Source: Acidobacteriota bacterium (GTDB lineage Bacteria; Acidobacteriota; Terriglobia; Bryobacterales; Bryobacteraceae). From it: a stretch of DNA of 5,845 nt. Positions within the stretch are counted from its first letter, which is position 1; the number at the start of each line of letters is the position of its first letter. The notes beneath the pieces were generated by a model. It did no database searches. It was not told the origin of the DNA and saw nothing but the letters and a program-made list of their open reading frames with translations. The stretch spans positions 1 to 5,845 of the forward strand of contig JAPKYY010000669.1 in NCBI GenBank assembly GCA_026394095.1, given 5' to 3'. The translations under genes were made by a program, and so were the position numbers. Shown piece by piece: positions 1 through 5,845 of this stretch.

Positions 1-204
1 GAGTTGTCCTTCTGTCCAGAGTTTGCCGGCCGCGAGACTGACGAAGGGTTTGGTGACGGATTGGACGGCGACGCGGGTGGCGGGTTGGAAAGATTCTACG
101 GGCTGGCCGTCTTTGACTATCAGCAAAGCTTGTGTACCGGAATTCTTGATCTCTGTGAGGAAGTCCGCTGAGACAAGAGTGGCCAGGAGGATGAAGGGAG
201 TCAT
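1..204 (-). CDS. Serine hydrolase, beta-lactamase/PBP fold (N-terminal part)
   Basis: Only the first 68 codons are in the window; the gene runs off the left edge. The reading frame is open from the ATG at 204-202 to base 1. Residues 1-13 (MTPFILLATLVSA) look like a short export signal with no basic residue, so the protein is probably periplasmic or surface-bound. Residues 26-36 (ALLIVKDGQPV) match the first beta strand and turn of this fold. Residues 49-52 are SVTK, the SxxK motif carrying the nucleophilic serine and general-base lysine, followed by PFVSLAAGKLWTEGQL, a typical helix after SxxK. The family (class C beta-lactamase-like, Pfam PF00144) includes peptidases, esterases and true beta-lactamases; the substrate cannot be told from this part. 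The YxN and KTG-like motifs lie outside the window. The start overlaps the stop of the upstream propeller gene (ATGA, 204-201), so translation is coupled. No other in-frame start codon lies nearby upstream. Confidence 0.8.
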   Translation of the reverse strand, partial: MTPFILLATLVSADFLTEIKNSGTQALLIVKDGQPVESFQPATRVAVQSVTKPFVSLAAGKLWTEGQL

Positions 205-1745
205 GGTTCGGTAACCTTGATGGACTGGTTTGATTTTATGTTGGAAAGGGTTTGGCGCTTTCCGGAAGGCCAGAGGATTTCTATTTTATCGATCTGTGTG
301 GTGGAGCCGAGGCCGAAGTGGACTGGGGTGTGCGTGCTTGAGGCGTAGCTGACGCTGGTGGTCATGTGGTTGGTTTGGTTGCCTAGCTTGATGGTGGTGC
401 CAAGGGGGGCGTTGATGCTGATGTAGTTGTTGGTGTTGGGGCTGGTGTTGCGCCAGATCTCGACGGGTTCACCTAAGGATGTGACGACGATGTCGATCTT
501 GCCGTCGGAGTCGAGGTCGGCGAAGGCGGCTCCGCGGTGGGCTTTGATGGCGTTTTCGAGGCCTGATTGAGTGGCTTCGAATTTGCCTGCGCCATTGTTG
601 CGGAAGACGGTGTTGGCTTGTTTGTAGGTGGCGGCTTCGAATTTCTCTACGATGTCGTTGACGTGGGAGTTGGCGGTGAAGAGGTCTTTGTTGCCGTCGT
701 TGTCGAAGTCGACGAAGCCGACGCCCCAGCCGGCGATTTTGTTGGTCAAGCGGCTGAGCTGGCTCTTGTTGGTTTGGTCTGAGAAGTTGCCTGCGCCTTC
801 ATTGTGGAAGAGCGGATAGGTTTCCCCGGTTAACGCTGTGACTACGATGTCGGGCTTGCCGTCGTTGTCGTAGTCTCTAAAGTCTGTGCCCATGCTGGCG
901 ATGGGTTTGCCGCTGTCGAGGAGGGCGACTCCTGAGAGGAGTGCGACTTCTTCGAATTTGGCTTTGCCGAGGTTGTGGAAGAGGAAGTTGGGGAGGTTGT
1001 CGTTGGTGACGAAGGCGTCGAGACGGCCGTCGGCATCGTAGTCTGCGAAGGCGATGGACATGCCGCGGCCCAGGTGTTTTGAGAGGCCCGAGGAGATTGT
1101 GACGTCTTCAAATTTGCCGTTGCCTATGTTGCGATAGAGCTGGTTGGGGCGGGGATCGTAATAGCGGGGATGGCAGTAGACGCGGAGGCCTTTGGCCTGG
1201 TCGCCGCAGAAGCGGGGCTTGCTCAAGTCGATGCGTCCGTAGTTGGTGACGAGGAGATCGAGCTTGCCGTCGTTATCGAAATCGAACCAGCCGGCGGCTA
1301 CGGACCACTCGTTCGACTGTATGCCAGTGTTGGTGAGCTCTTCGAATTTGCCCTTGCCGTTATTTCGGTAGAGGTGGTTTGAATAGAGGCCGGCTACGAA
1401 GAGATCGATGTGGCCGTCGTTGTCGAAATCTCCTGCGGCTGCGCCCATGGAGTAGCCGGTGCCGGCGAGGTTGGCTTCGGTTGTGACGTCGGTGAATTTC
1501 ATACTGCCGTCGTTACGATAGAGGCGGTTGGGGTGTTTGGTTTTGAGGTCTGGCAGGGTTGCGCCGTTGGTGAAGAAAAGGTCTGGTTTGCCGTCGTTGT
1601 TGTAATCGAAGATTGCGATGCCGCCGGGCATCGTTTCTACCATGTGTTTGTCTGCCGTGGGGTTGTTCTGCAGAACGAAGGGAGGGGCAGTTGGGACGGC
1701 CGTGAAGTGGATTTGCGCGAAGAGTAAGAGTGGAAGCGGGTTCAT
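201..1745 (-). CDS. Exported CRTAC1-type FG-GAP/VCBS propeller protein with ASPIC/UnbV domain
   Basis: The protein has 514 residues. Residues 1-16 (MNPLPLLLFAQIHFTA) form a short, uncharged, signal-like segment. Seven calcium-loop motifs of the form DxDxDGxxD (DxNxDGxxD in the first) start at D47, D106, D155, D235, D291, D346 and D410. They alternate with LYRNxGxGxF-like strands (near 75, 125, 203, 255, 312, 380 and 430). This pattern predicts a seven-bladed, integrin-alpha-like beta-propeller. The gap between repeats 3 and 4 is longest (80 residues) and holds the only two cysteines, C180 and C191, in a CGDQ...YCHPRYY insert known from CRTAC1 relatives. Residues ~438-511 match the ASPIC/UnbV domain (PF07593), with HFGLG at 476-480 and WPSG at 492-495. 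No catalytic residues are visible; a binding or scaffolding role is inferred. ATGA overlaps join it to the TPR gene upstream (1745-1742) and the hydrolase downstream (204-201). No SD sequence precedes its ATG (CTCCCCCAAA), so reinitiation after the TPR gene is likely. Confidence 0.92.
   Translation of the reverse strand: MNPLPLLLFAQIHFTAVPTAPPFVLQNNPTADKHMVETMPGGIAIFDYNNDGKPDLFFTNGATLPDLKTKHPNRLYRNDGSMKFTDVTTEANLAGTGYSMGAAAGDFDNDGHIDLFVAGLYSNHLYRNNGKGKFEELTNTGIQSNEWSVAAGWFDFDNDGKLDLLVTNYGRIDLSKPRFCGDQAKGLRVYCHPRYYDPRPNQLYRNIGNGKFEDVTISSGLSKHLGRGMSIAFADYDADGRLDAFVTNDNLPNFLFHNLGKAKFEEVALLSGVALLDSGKPIASMGTDFRDYDNDGKPDIVVTALTGETYPLFHNEGAGNFSDQTNKSQLSRLTNKIAGWGVGFVDFDNDGNKDLFTANSHVNDIVEKFEAATYKQANTVFRNNGAGKFEATQSGLENAIKAHRGAAFADLDSDGKIDIVVTSLGEPVEIWRNTSPNTNNYISINAPLGTTIKLGNQTNHMTTSVSYASSTHTPVHFGLGSTTQIDKIEILWPSGKRQTLSNIKSNQSIKVTEP
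215..218 (-). promoter_or_regulatory. Weak Shine-Dalgarno for the serine hydrolase gene
   Basis: On the minus strand AAGG at 218-215 lies 10 bases before the ATG at 204. The spacing is slightly long and the match is only four bases. It sits inside the end of the propeller gene, so ribosomes finishing that gene could restart here. This is the only recognisable ribosome-binding site among the three coupled genes. Confidence 0.35.
492..1607 (-). repeat. Seven imperfect 27-bp repeats encoding FG-GAP calcium loops
   Basis: Within the propeller gene the Ca-loop codons recur at 1607-1581, 1430-1404, 1283-1257, 1043-1017, 875-849, 710-684 and 518-492. On the plus strand most copies share a core like gccgtcgttgtcg(a/t)a(g/a)tc. 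Start-to-start spacing in residues is 59, 49, 80, 56, 55 and 64. The first copy reads DYNNDGKPD and the last DLDSDGKID; all keep the first Asp, the central DG and the final Asp. The similarity follows from the protein fold and is not a mobile or regulatory DNA repeat, although such short repeats could recombine. Confidence 0.85.
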
Positions 1746-3175
1746 TTTGGGGGAGCGATTTCGGGTACTTCTTCCTGCTTGCTGTAGCGGGCCTGGATCT
1801 CCTGGTATTTGGCCATCGCTAGCTTGGCGGCTTCGGTTTGGCCACTGGACTGATAGGCGCGGGCCAGCTGGATGTGGAGGCTGCCGTCGGTGTCTAGCGG
1901 CAGGGCGGCTGTGACGTGGGGGAGGGCTTCTTTGGGCTTGCCCAGGGCTAGCAGAGCGCGGGCGTAGGAAGCGCGGGCGGCGAGGACGTTGGGTGCGAGC
2001 TTGGCGGCTTTGGCCAGGAAGGCTTCGGCTTTGTCGGGGAGTTGTTGGGCTAGGAACAAGTCTCCCTGGAGATGATTTATGTCGGCGGCATTGGGTTCTT
2101 TTGCCAGAAGTTGGGTGGTGAGCTTTTGAGCTTCGTCGTAGTTCTTTAGCGTGAGGTAGGTGGCGGCGAGTTCGCGCTGGTAGTCGGGCTGGTCTGGAAC
2201 TAGCTGGAGGGCTTGCTTCCAGGCTTCGGCGGCGTCGGCGTGACGGTTCTGGTCGCGGCTGGTTTCGGCGATGTAGCGGTATGAGTCTGGGGTGCCGGGT
2301 TTAAGATTGTTGAATGCTTCGGTTGCGAGCTGGTTGTAGGATCGGGTGCGCCAGTAGAGGTTCATCGCGGTGTTGGAGGCTTTGGACAGACGGATTGCGC
2401 TGCTGTAGCGGCTAGCGATGTATTCACACTCGGGGGTTTTGACTTTGCAGTTGGGGGCTGGAAGTTTGGCTTCGACTGCTTCTTCATGGAGGGCCCATTC
2501 GGGGTTGCCGTTGGCGCGGTAGATCTCTGCAATGGAAGTTCGGAGGCCGCGAAGGGTGGGAACTTTTTCGAGGGCTTTGCGGTAGAGGAAGAATGCAGCG
2601 CGGCGCTGGCTGGTTTTGGAGCGGGAGTCGGCCAGGAGGGCGAAGAAGGGGCCGGATTCGGGGTAAAGCTTTTCCAGTTGGGCGAAGGTGTCGAAGGCCA
2701 GGGCTTCGTAAGCGCGCCCGAGGTCGTAATAGAGACCGAGCTTTTCCAGGTGAGGGATGGCGCGGGCGGGTTGGCCTGAGATGTTTGCTGCGTCGACCAG
2801 CATTTGGCGGGCTTCGAGGTGGTTGGGGTCTAGGATGGCGAATTTTTCGAGGGGGGCGAGGGCTTTGGCGGGTTGATTGGTGCGGAGGTAACTTGCACCG
2901 AGGAAGAGAAGGGCAGGGGGGATGTTGGGGTTGAGCTTGAGGGCGGCTTCGAGAGGTGGAATGGCTTTGGCGTCTGCTCCGGACATGTGGAGGGCCATGC
3001 CTTGATTGAGTAGGAGGCCGGTGTTGCCGGGGAGTTGCTGGACGAGTTCTGTGTAGAGGGCGGCGGCTTCGTTGAATTTGTTTTCGGCGAGGAGAGCTTT
3101 TGCGCGGTTTGCTTTTTCGGCCTGAGCGGCGGATTGGCCCTGGAGAAGAGAGATGGCCAAGATGAGCAAGAGCAT
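1742..3175 (-). CDS. Exported TPR-repeat protein
   Basis: The protein has 477 residues. Residues 1-17 (MLLLILAISLLQGQSAA) form a short hydrophobic export signal without basic residues. TPR-like helix pairs are visible in two blocks. The first, at ~24-117, has about three repeats ending in LP, LNP and LDP. The second, at ~298-462, has about five repeats, such as those ending LQLVPD, LAKEPN and AKLAPN. The middle (~118-297) is helical but degenerate and carries the protein's only cysteines, C243 and C250 (CKVKTPEC), which could form a disulfide. The C-terminus is charged and proline-rich (QEEVPEIAPPK). TPR arrays bind other proteins; no enzyme domain is present. It is the first gene of a coupled trio, and its stop overlaps the ATG of the propeller gene (ATGA, 1745-1742). 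The ATG at 3175 was chosen because it gives the export signal and no in-frame ATG, GTG or TTG lies between it and the terminator. It has no clear SD (CATAGAATT precedes it). Its partners are unknown; the propeller is the obvious candidate. Confidence 0.88.
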   Translation of the reverse strand: MLLLILAISLLQGQSAAQAEKANRAKALLAENKFNEAAALYTELVQQLPGNTGLLLNQGMALHMSGADAKAIPPLEAALKLNPNIPPALLFLGASYLRTNQPAKALAPLEKFAILDPNHLEARQMLVDAANISGQPARAIPHLEKLGLYYDLGRAYEALAFDTFAQLEKLYPESGPFFALLADSRSKTSQRRAAFFLYRKALEKVPTLRGLRTSIAEIYRANGNPEWALHEEAVEAKLPAPNCKVKTPECEYIASRYSSAIRLSKASNTAMNLYWRTRSYNQLATEAFNNLKPGTPDSYRYIAETSRDQNRHADAAEAWKQALQLVPDQPDYQRELAATYLTLKNYDEAQKLTTQLLAKEPNAADINHLQGDLFLAQQLPDKAEAFLAKAAKLAPNVLAARASYARALLALGKPKEALPHVTAALPLDTDGSLHIQLARAYQSSGQTEAAKLAMAKYQEIQARYSKQEEVPEIAPPK

Positions 3176-3246
3176 AATTCTATGTTGGCAAAAAACAAAG
3201 GCGGTTCGCCGAAGCGAACCGCCTTTTGTTTGGATTGTTTCCCAGC
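3176..3246. other. 71-bp intergenic region, receptor to TPR gene
   Basis: This is the only non-coding stretch in the window. It holds the terminator and a 14-base AT-rich spacer before the TPR start. I see no convincing -35/-10 pair. On the minus strand TTGCCA (3191-3186) and TAGAAT (3182-3177) each resemble a promoter hexamer, but they are only 3 bases apart, and starting from either would place the transcript start inside the TPR gene. Confidence 0.7.
3190..3226 (-). terminator. Intrinsic terminator after the TonB-dependent receptor gene
   Basis: The 13-base arms 3197-3209 and 3214-3226 are perfect inverted repeats around a 4-base loop. On the minus strand the loop is TTCG closed by C-G, the extra-stable cUUCGg tetraloop. 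The stem is followed by TTTGTTTTTT (3199-3190), whose first three T overlap the base of the stem. It starts 20 bases after the receptor stop codon, as expected for its terminator. The plus-strand side is also T-rich (ttttgttt, 3224-3231), so it could work in both directions, but no plus-strand gene is seen. Its tail ends only 14 bases before the TPR start codon, so it may also limit transcription entering the next three genes. Confidence 0.93.
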
Positions 3247-5845
3247 TTAGAACTGCAAGCGGAGTACGAGGCGGAACTGACGTTCGTCAGAGGCGCCCAG
3301 GACACGCAGGAAGTTCGGGTTGGTTACGTCGGTGGATGCAAAGCCGGTCGAGAGACGGCTGTTGGTGAAGTTGTAAGCTTCCGCACGGAAGGTCAAAGCA
3401 ACGCGCTCAGTGACGGCAAAGTTCTTTGCCAGCGTGAGGTCGGTGCGGAATGAACCAGGGTTGCGGAGGCTGTTGCGGCCCATGGAGCCGAAACGGCCAA
3501 CTTCGCCAGGAGCGAGGATGACGCGCGAGAAGGCGCTGGTGTCATAGAAGGTCTTGTCCGGGCCAATTCCTTCGAGACGGGCAACGTTGAGGTTGACCTG
3601 ATCGGGGGTCTGGGCATTGCCAGGCAGGTTGAGGGTGCCGGCAGGTGAAGACGGGGTGAAGGGGGTGCCGGTGAAGGCAGCGGTTACACCACTGACACTC
3701 CAGCCACCAGCGATCATGTTGAGAGCCTTCGGTGCGTTTGAGCCAAACTTCATGCCCTTGCCGTAAGGCAGGTCATAAACATAGCCCATCTGCAGGACGT
3801 GGCGACGGTCGTAACCGGCAGCAGCGACGTTGCGGTTGAATGCAGGACCCCAGTTGTAGGTGACACCCTGCCAGCCTTCGTCGTCAGCAGCGTTGATGGC
3901 CTTTGCCCAGGTGTATGCACCCTGAACGGTGAGGCCCTTTGCGGAGCGGCGAATCGAAGTCTGCAGTGAGTGGTAACGGGAGCTGAGGTAGCCATCCCAC
4001 ATCAAAGTGGAGATGTTACGACCAAAGCGGGCCGAGTAAGGACGGCCAGGGTTGCCGGCGCCGATTACCTGACCAGAGTTGATGTCACGGTCAGCCATGA
4101 GGTGGACGCTCTGGGTGCCGACATAAGCAACACTGCCGAGGAATTGGCCAGGGAGCTTGCGCTCGATGGTGAAGTTCCAGCTCTGAGTGTAGCCGCGGGT
4201 GATCTGACCGGAGACAGGCGAACGCATGTCAGCAACGGGAGGAAGTACGACTGAACCAGTGCTAAGATCCGGACCCGTTACAGGGGGGATACCCTGAGCG
4301 AGGGAGCGGATGGAGGAGTTTGCATCGGGAGCAACGAAGGCGAAGTTCACAGTGAGCGGATAGAAGCCGCGCAGAGGACGTGACCAGGGCAGCGGGCTGA
4401 AGTTGATGCCGTAGCCAGTGCGGATCACGGTGTTTTCGTTGAGACGGTAAGCGATACCGATACGGGGAGCAAAGTTCAGCTTGCCAACGGTAAAGCCGTT
4501 GTTGCGAGGTACGTTGCCACGGCCACCGAGGGTGACGATGTTGGTTTCAGGATCGAGACGTTCGATGCCCTTGCCATTGGAGCGGCCCATGAGGGGGTAG
4601 TTTTCGTAGCGCAAGCCAATGTTGACGGTGAGCTTGCGGCTAACCTGCCAACGATCCTGAGCGAAGAAGCCAAATTGCCATTCACGAGCGGTAGCAAGAA
4701 TGTACTGCAAGCTCTTCTGGACGGAGTTGGATTCGCCGAGAAGGAAGGCACCGTAGCCGTTGAAGTTATTGAAGGTGCCAGAGTTGGTGGTGATACCGCC
4801 GCTGAAGTCGAACGCGCCGCGGGGACCCGCGCCGAGTTCAGGCTGCCAGTGGTTCATACGATAGAGAACGCCGTCAAAGCCGAAGGCGAAGTTGTGCTTA
4901 CCCTTGATCCAGCGCAGTGTGTGCGTGGTGGTGAAGTTTTCTTCGATACGGGTGAGGGGCATCCAGTTGGGTACGCCAAAGCCGTTGTAGCCGTTGATGC
5001 TGATGTTGGGCATACCCTGCTGGCGAGGATCCGGGCCGCCGATGCCGGGGATGCCGAGCTGTGCGGAGAAGTCCTTGCCGAAGTCCTGACCCTGAACCAC
5101 CTGATCATGACGCTGGTATCCGAAGACGCCGTCGAGGAGGAGGTTGGCACTGAGGGTGTAGGTGTGACCTGCAGAGGTGTTACGAACGCGGGTGTCACCG
5201 AGACCAGGGTCTGAGCCGGGTGCAGGGCCGACGCCGTCGCCGAAGATACCGCGACCGCCGACAAGAGCATCCATCTGACCGAAGCGGCCCCAGATGCTGT
5301 GCTTTTGATTGCGGTTGTAGTTGATCTTGACGTCGTTATACATACGGTTGAACTGAGGAGTTGCACCGATGGCGTAGTTGTTCTGAGAAGCATTGGCAAT
5401 GTTGGCCCGGGGATAGAAAGCCTGGATGCGCTGTGCGATCGGGCTGATACGGTTTGCCGGGATGATGTTGCCAGGGAAGGGGGTGCGGTTGGCTACAACG
5501 GAGCTGCTGGCGGGATCGAAAAGTGTGGTGCCAGTTGCGCTGAAGTTACCGGTGCGGATGTCGTCGGTGGGTACCGAGTAACGACCGAAGGCACCATCGC
5601 GCTGCTTGGTGTTGTCGTAGGAGTAGAAGAAGAAGAGCTTGTTCTTCACGATCGGGCCACCGATGGTGCCGCCGAAGTTGTTGTAGATACGGACGGGCTT
5701 TACGGTGGTGGGGGTGAAGAAGAAGTTGCGTGCGCGAATGCGCTGGTTGTCATGGAATTCAAAGGCGCTGCCGTGGAACTGGTTGGTACCAGACTTGGTT
5801 ACCAACGTCACTGATGCGACGCCGGCCATGCCCTGTTCGGCGTCG
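3247..5845 (-). CDS. TonB-dependent outer-membrane receptor, Oar-like (C-terminal part)
   Basis: The reading frame is open to the right edge, so the gene is partial; about 865 residues are in view. The ATG at 5829 is internal: DAEQG precedes it in frame, and the text around it (VTKSGTNQFHGSAFEF) is the end of a plug domain. The missing N-terminus should hold a signal peptide, usually a carboxypeptidase-like regulatory domain (PF13620), and the start of the plug. Counting from that Met, NNFGGTIGGPIVKNKLFFF (50-68) is the hallmark of this family. Barrel segments follow, including FFAQDRWQVSRKLTVNIGLR (388-407), DRRHVLQMGYVYDLPYGKG and RAEAYNFTN. The protein ends in LRLQF; a terminal Phe is the usual signal for the BAM assembly machinery. 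No cysteine is present. Such receptors use TonB-ExbBD energy to import large or scarce ligands across the outer membrane; the ligand is unknown. A terminator follows the TAA stop by 20 bases, so it may be transcribed apart from the downstream trio. Confidence 0.94.
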   Translation of the reverse strand, partial: DAEQGMAGVASVTLVTKSGTNQFHGSAFEFHDNQRIRARNFFFTPTTVKPVRIYNNFGGTIGGPIVKNKLFFFYSYDNTKQRDGAFGRYSVPTDDIRTGNFSATGTTLFDPASSSVVANRTPFPGNIIPANRISPIAQRIQAFYPRANIANASQNNYAIGATPQFNRMYNDVKINYNRNQKHSIWGRFGQMDALVGGRGIFGDGVGPAPGSDPGLGDTRVRNTSAGHTYTLSANLLLDGVFGYQRHDQVVQGQDFGKDFSAQLGIPGIGGPDPRQQGMPNISINGYNGFGVPNWMPLTRIEENFTTTHTLRWIKGKHNFAFGFDGVLYRMNHWQPELGAGPRGAFDFSGGITTNSGTFNNFNGYGAFLLGESNSVQKSLQYILATAREWQFGFFAQDRWQVSRKLTVNIGLRYENYPLMGRSNGKGIERLDPETNIVTLGGRGNVPRNNGFTVGKLNFAPRIGIAYRLNENTVIRTGYGINFSPLPWSRPLRGFYPLTVNFAFVAPDANSSIRSLAQGIPPVTGPDLSTGSVVLPPVADMRSPVSGQITRGYTQSWNFTIERKLPGQFLGSVAYVGTQSVHLMADRDINSGQVIGAGNPGRPYSARFGRNISTLMWDGYLSSRYHSLQTSIRRSAKGLTVQGAYTWAKAINAADDEGWQGVTYNWGPAFNRNVAAAGYDRRHVLQMGYVYDLPYGKGMKFGSNAPKALNMIAGGWSVSGVTAAFTGTPFTPSSPAGTLNLPGNAQTPDQVNLNVARLEGIGPDKTFYDTSAFSRVILAPGEVGRFGSMGRNSLRNPGSFRTDLTLAKNFAVTERVALTFRAEAYNFTNSRLSTGFASTDVTNPNFLRVLGASDERQFRLVLRLQF

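Noticed and set aside
492..1607. Repeated plus-strand gccgtcgttgtcg cores as possible DNA repeats or a CRISPR-like array.
   Set aside because: Spacing is irregular, and every copy is in frame and encodes a DxDxDG loop of the propeller.
1410..1727. Plus-strand frame of 105 codons opposite the propeller gene.
   Set aside because: Its repeated FAVVVVIED-like text is just the complement of the calcium-loop repeats; no independent coding evidence.
3177..3191. Promoter-like hexamers TTGCCA and TAGAAT on the minus strand.
   Set aside because: They are 3 bases apart instead of about 17, and each would start transcription after the TPR ATG.
2830..3198. Minus-strand frame from a TTG at 3198 overlapping the TPR gene start.
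   Set aside because: It is an out-of-frame shadow, rich in Ser and Pro, and its start lies within the terminator stem and tail.
4675..5814. Long plus-strand open frames opposite the receptor gene (4675-5214 and 5299-5814).
   Set aside because: They are antisense to a clear receptor frame with family motifs. Their Val/Glu/Ala/Gly-rich text is typical of the complement of a GC-biased gene, and I see no domain or SD.
5827..5829. ATG at 5829 as the true start of the receptor gene.
   Set aside because: The frame is open to the window edge (DAEQG before it) and the ATG falls inside the plug domain, so it is an internal Met.

Overview
The window looks like part of an Acidobacteriota chromosome, most likely near the Solibacter/Bryobacter group. 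This is judged from protein style only: an Oar-like TonB-dependent receptor, a CRTAC1-type FG-GAP protein with an ASPIC/UnbV tail and an exported TPR protein are a familiar gene set there. All four genes lie on the minus strand, so transcription runs from right to left. There is almost no non-coding DNA. No RNA gene, insertion sequence, CRISPR array or integrase was seen.

Layout in order of transcription. (1) 5845-3247: the C-terminal ~865 residues of a TonB-dependent outer-membrane receptor; its N-terminus lies beyond the right edge. (2) 3226-3190: a strong intrinsic terminator with a 13-bp perfect stem and a UUCG loop, in the only intergenic gap (71 bp). (3) 3175-1742: an exported TPR-repeat protein. 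(4) 1745-201: an exported seven-repeat FG-GAP/VCBS beta-propeller with a C-terminal ASPIC/UnbV domain. (5) 204-1: the first 68 codons of a serine hydrolase of the beta-lactamase/penicillin-binding-protein fold, with its SxxK motif in view and the rest beyond the left edge.

Genes 3, 4 and 5 are joined by two 4-base ATGA stop/start overlaps. They form one translationally coupled unit. All three products begin with short hydrophobic export signals, so the unit probably supplies three proteins to the periplasm or cell surface. The TPR protein would be a scaffold, the propeller a calcium-stabilised binding module and the hydrolase the only visible enzyme. The receptor ends in its own terminator and may be a separate transcription unit. 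However, the terminator tail stops only 14 bases before the TPR start codon, leaving no room for a normal promoter and leader after it. How the three-gene unit is transcribed is the main open question here.

Nothing in the window proves a new system. The most interesting material is the coupled TPR/propeller/hydrolase trio, the terminator at its head, and a sharp change in strand composition between the receptor and the trio.
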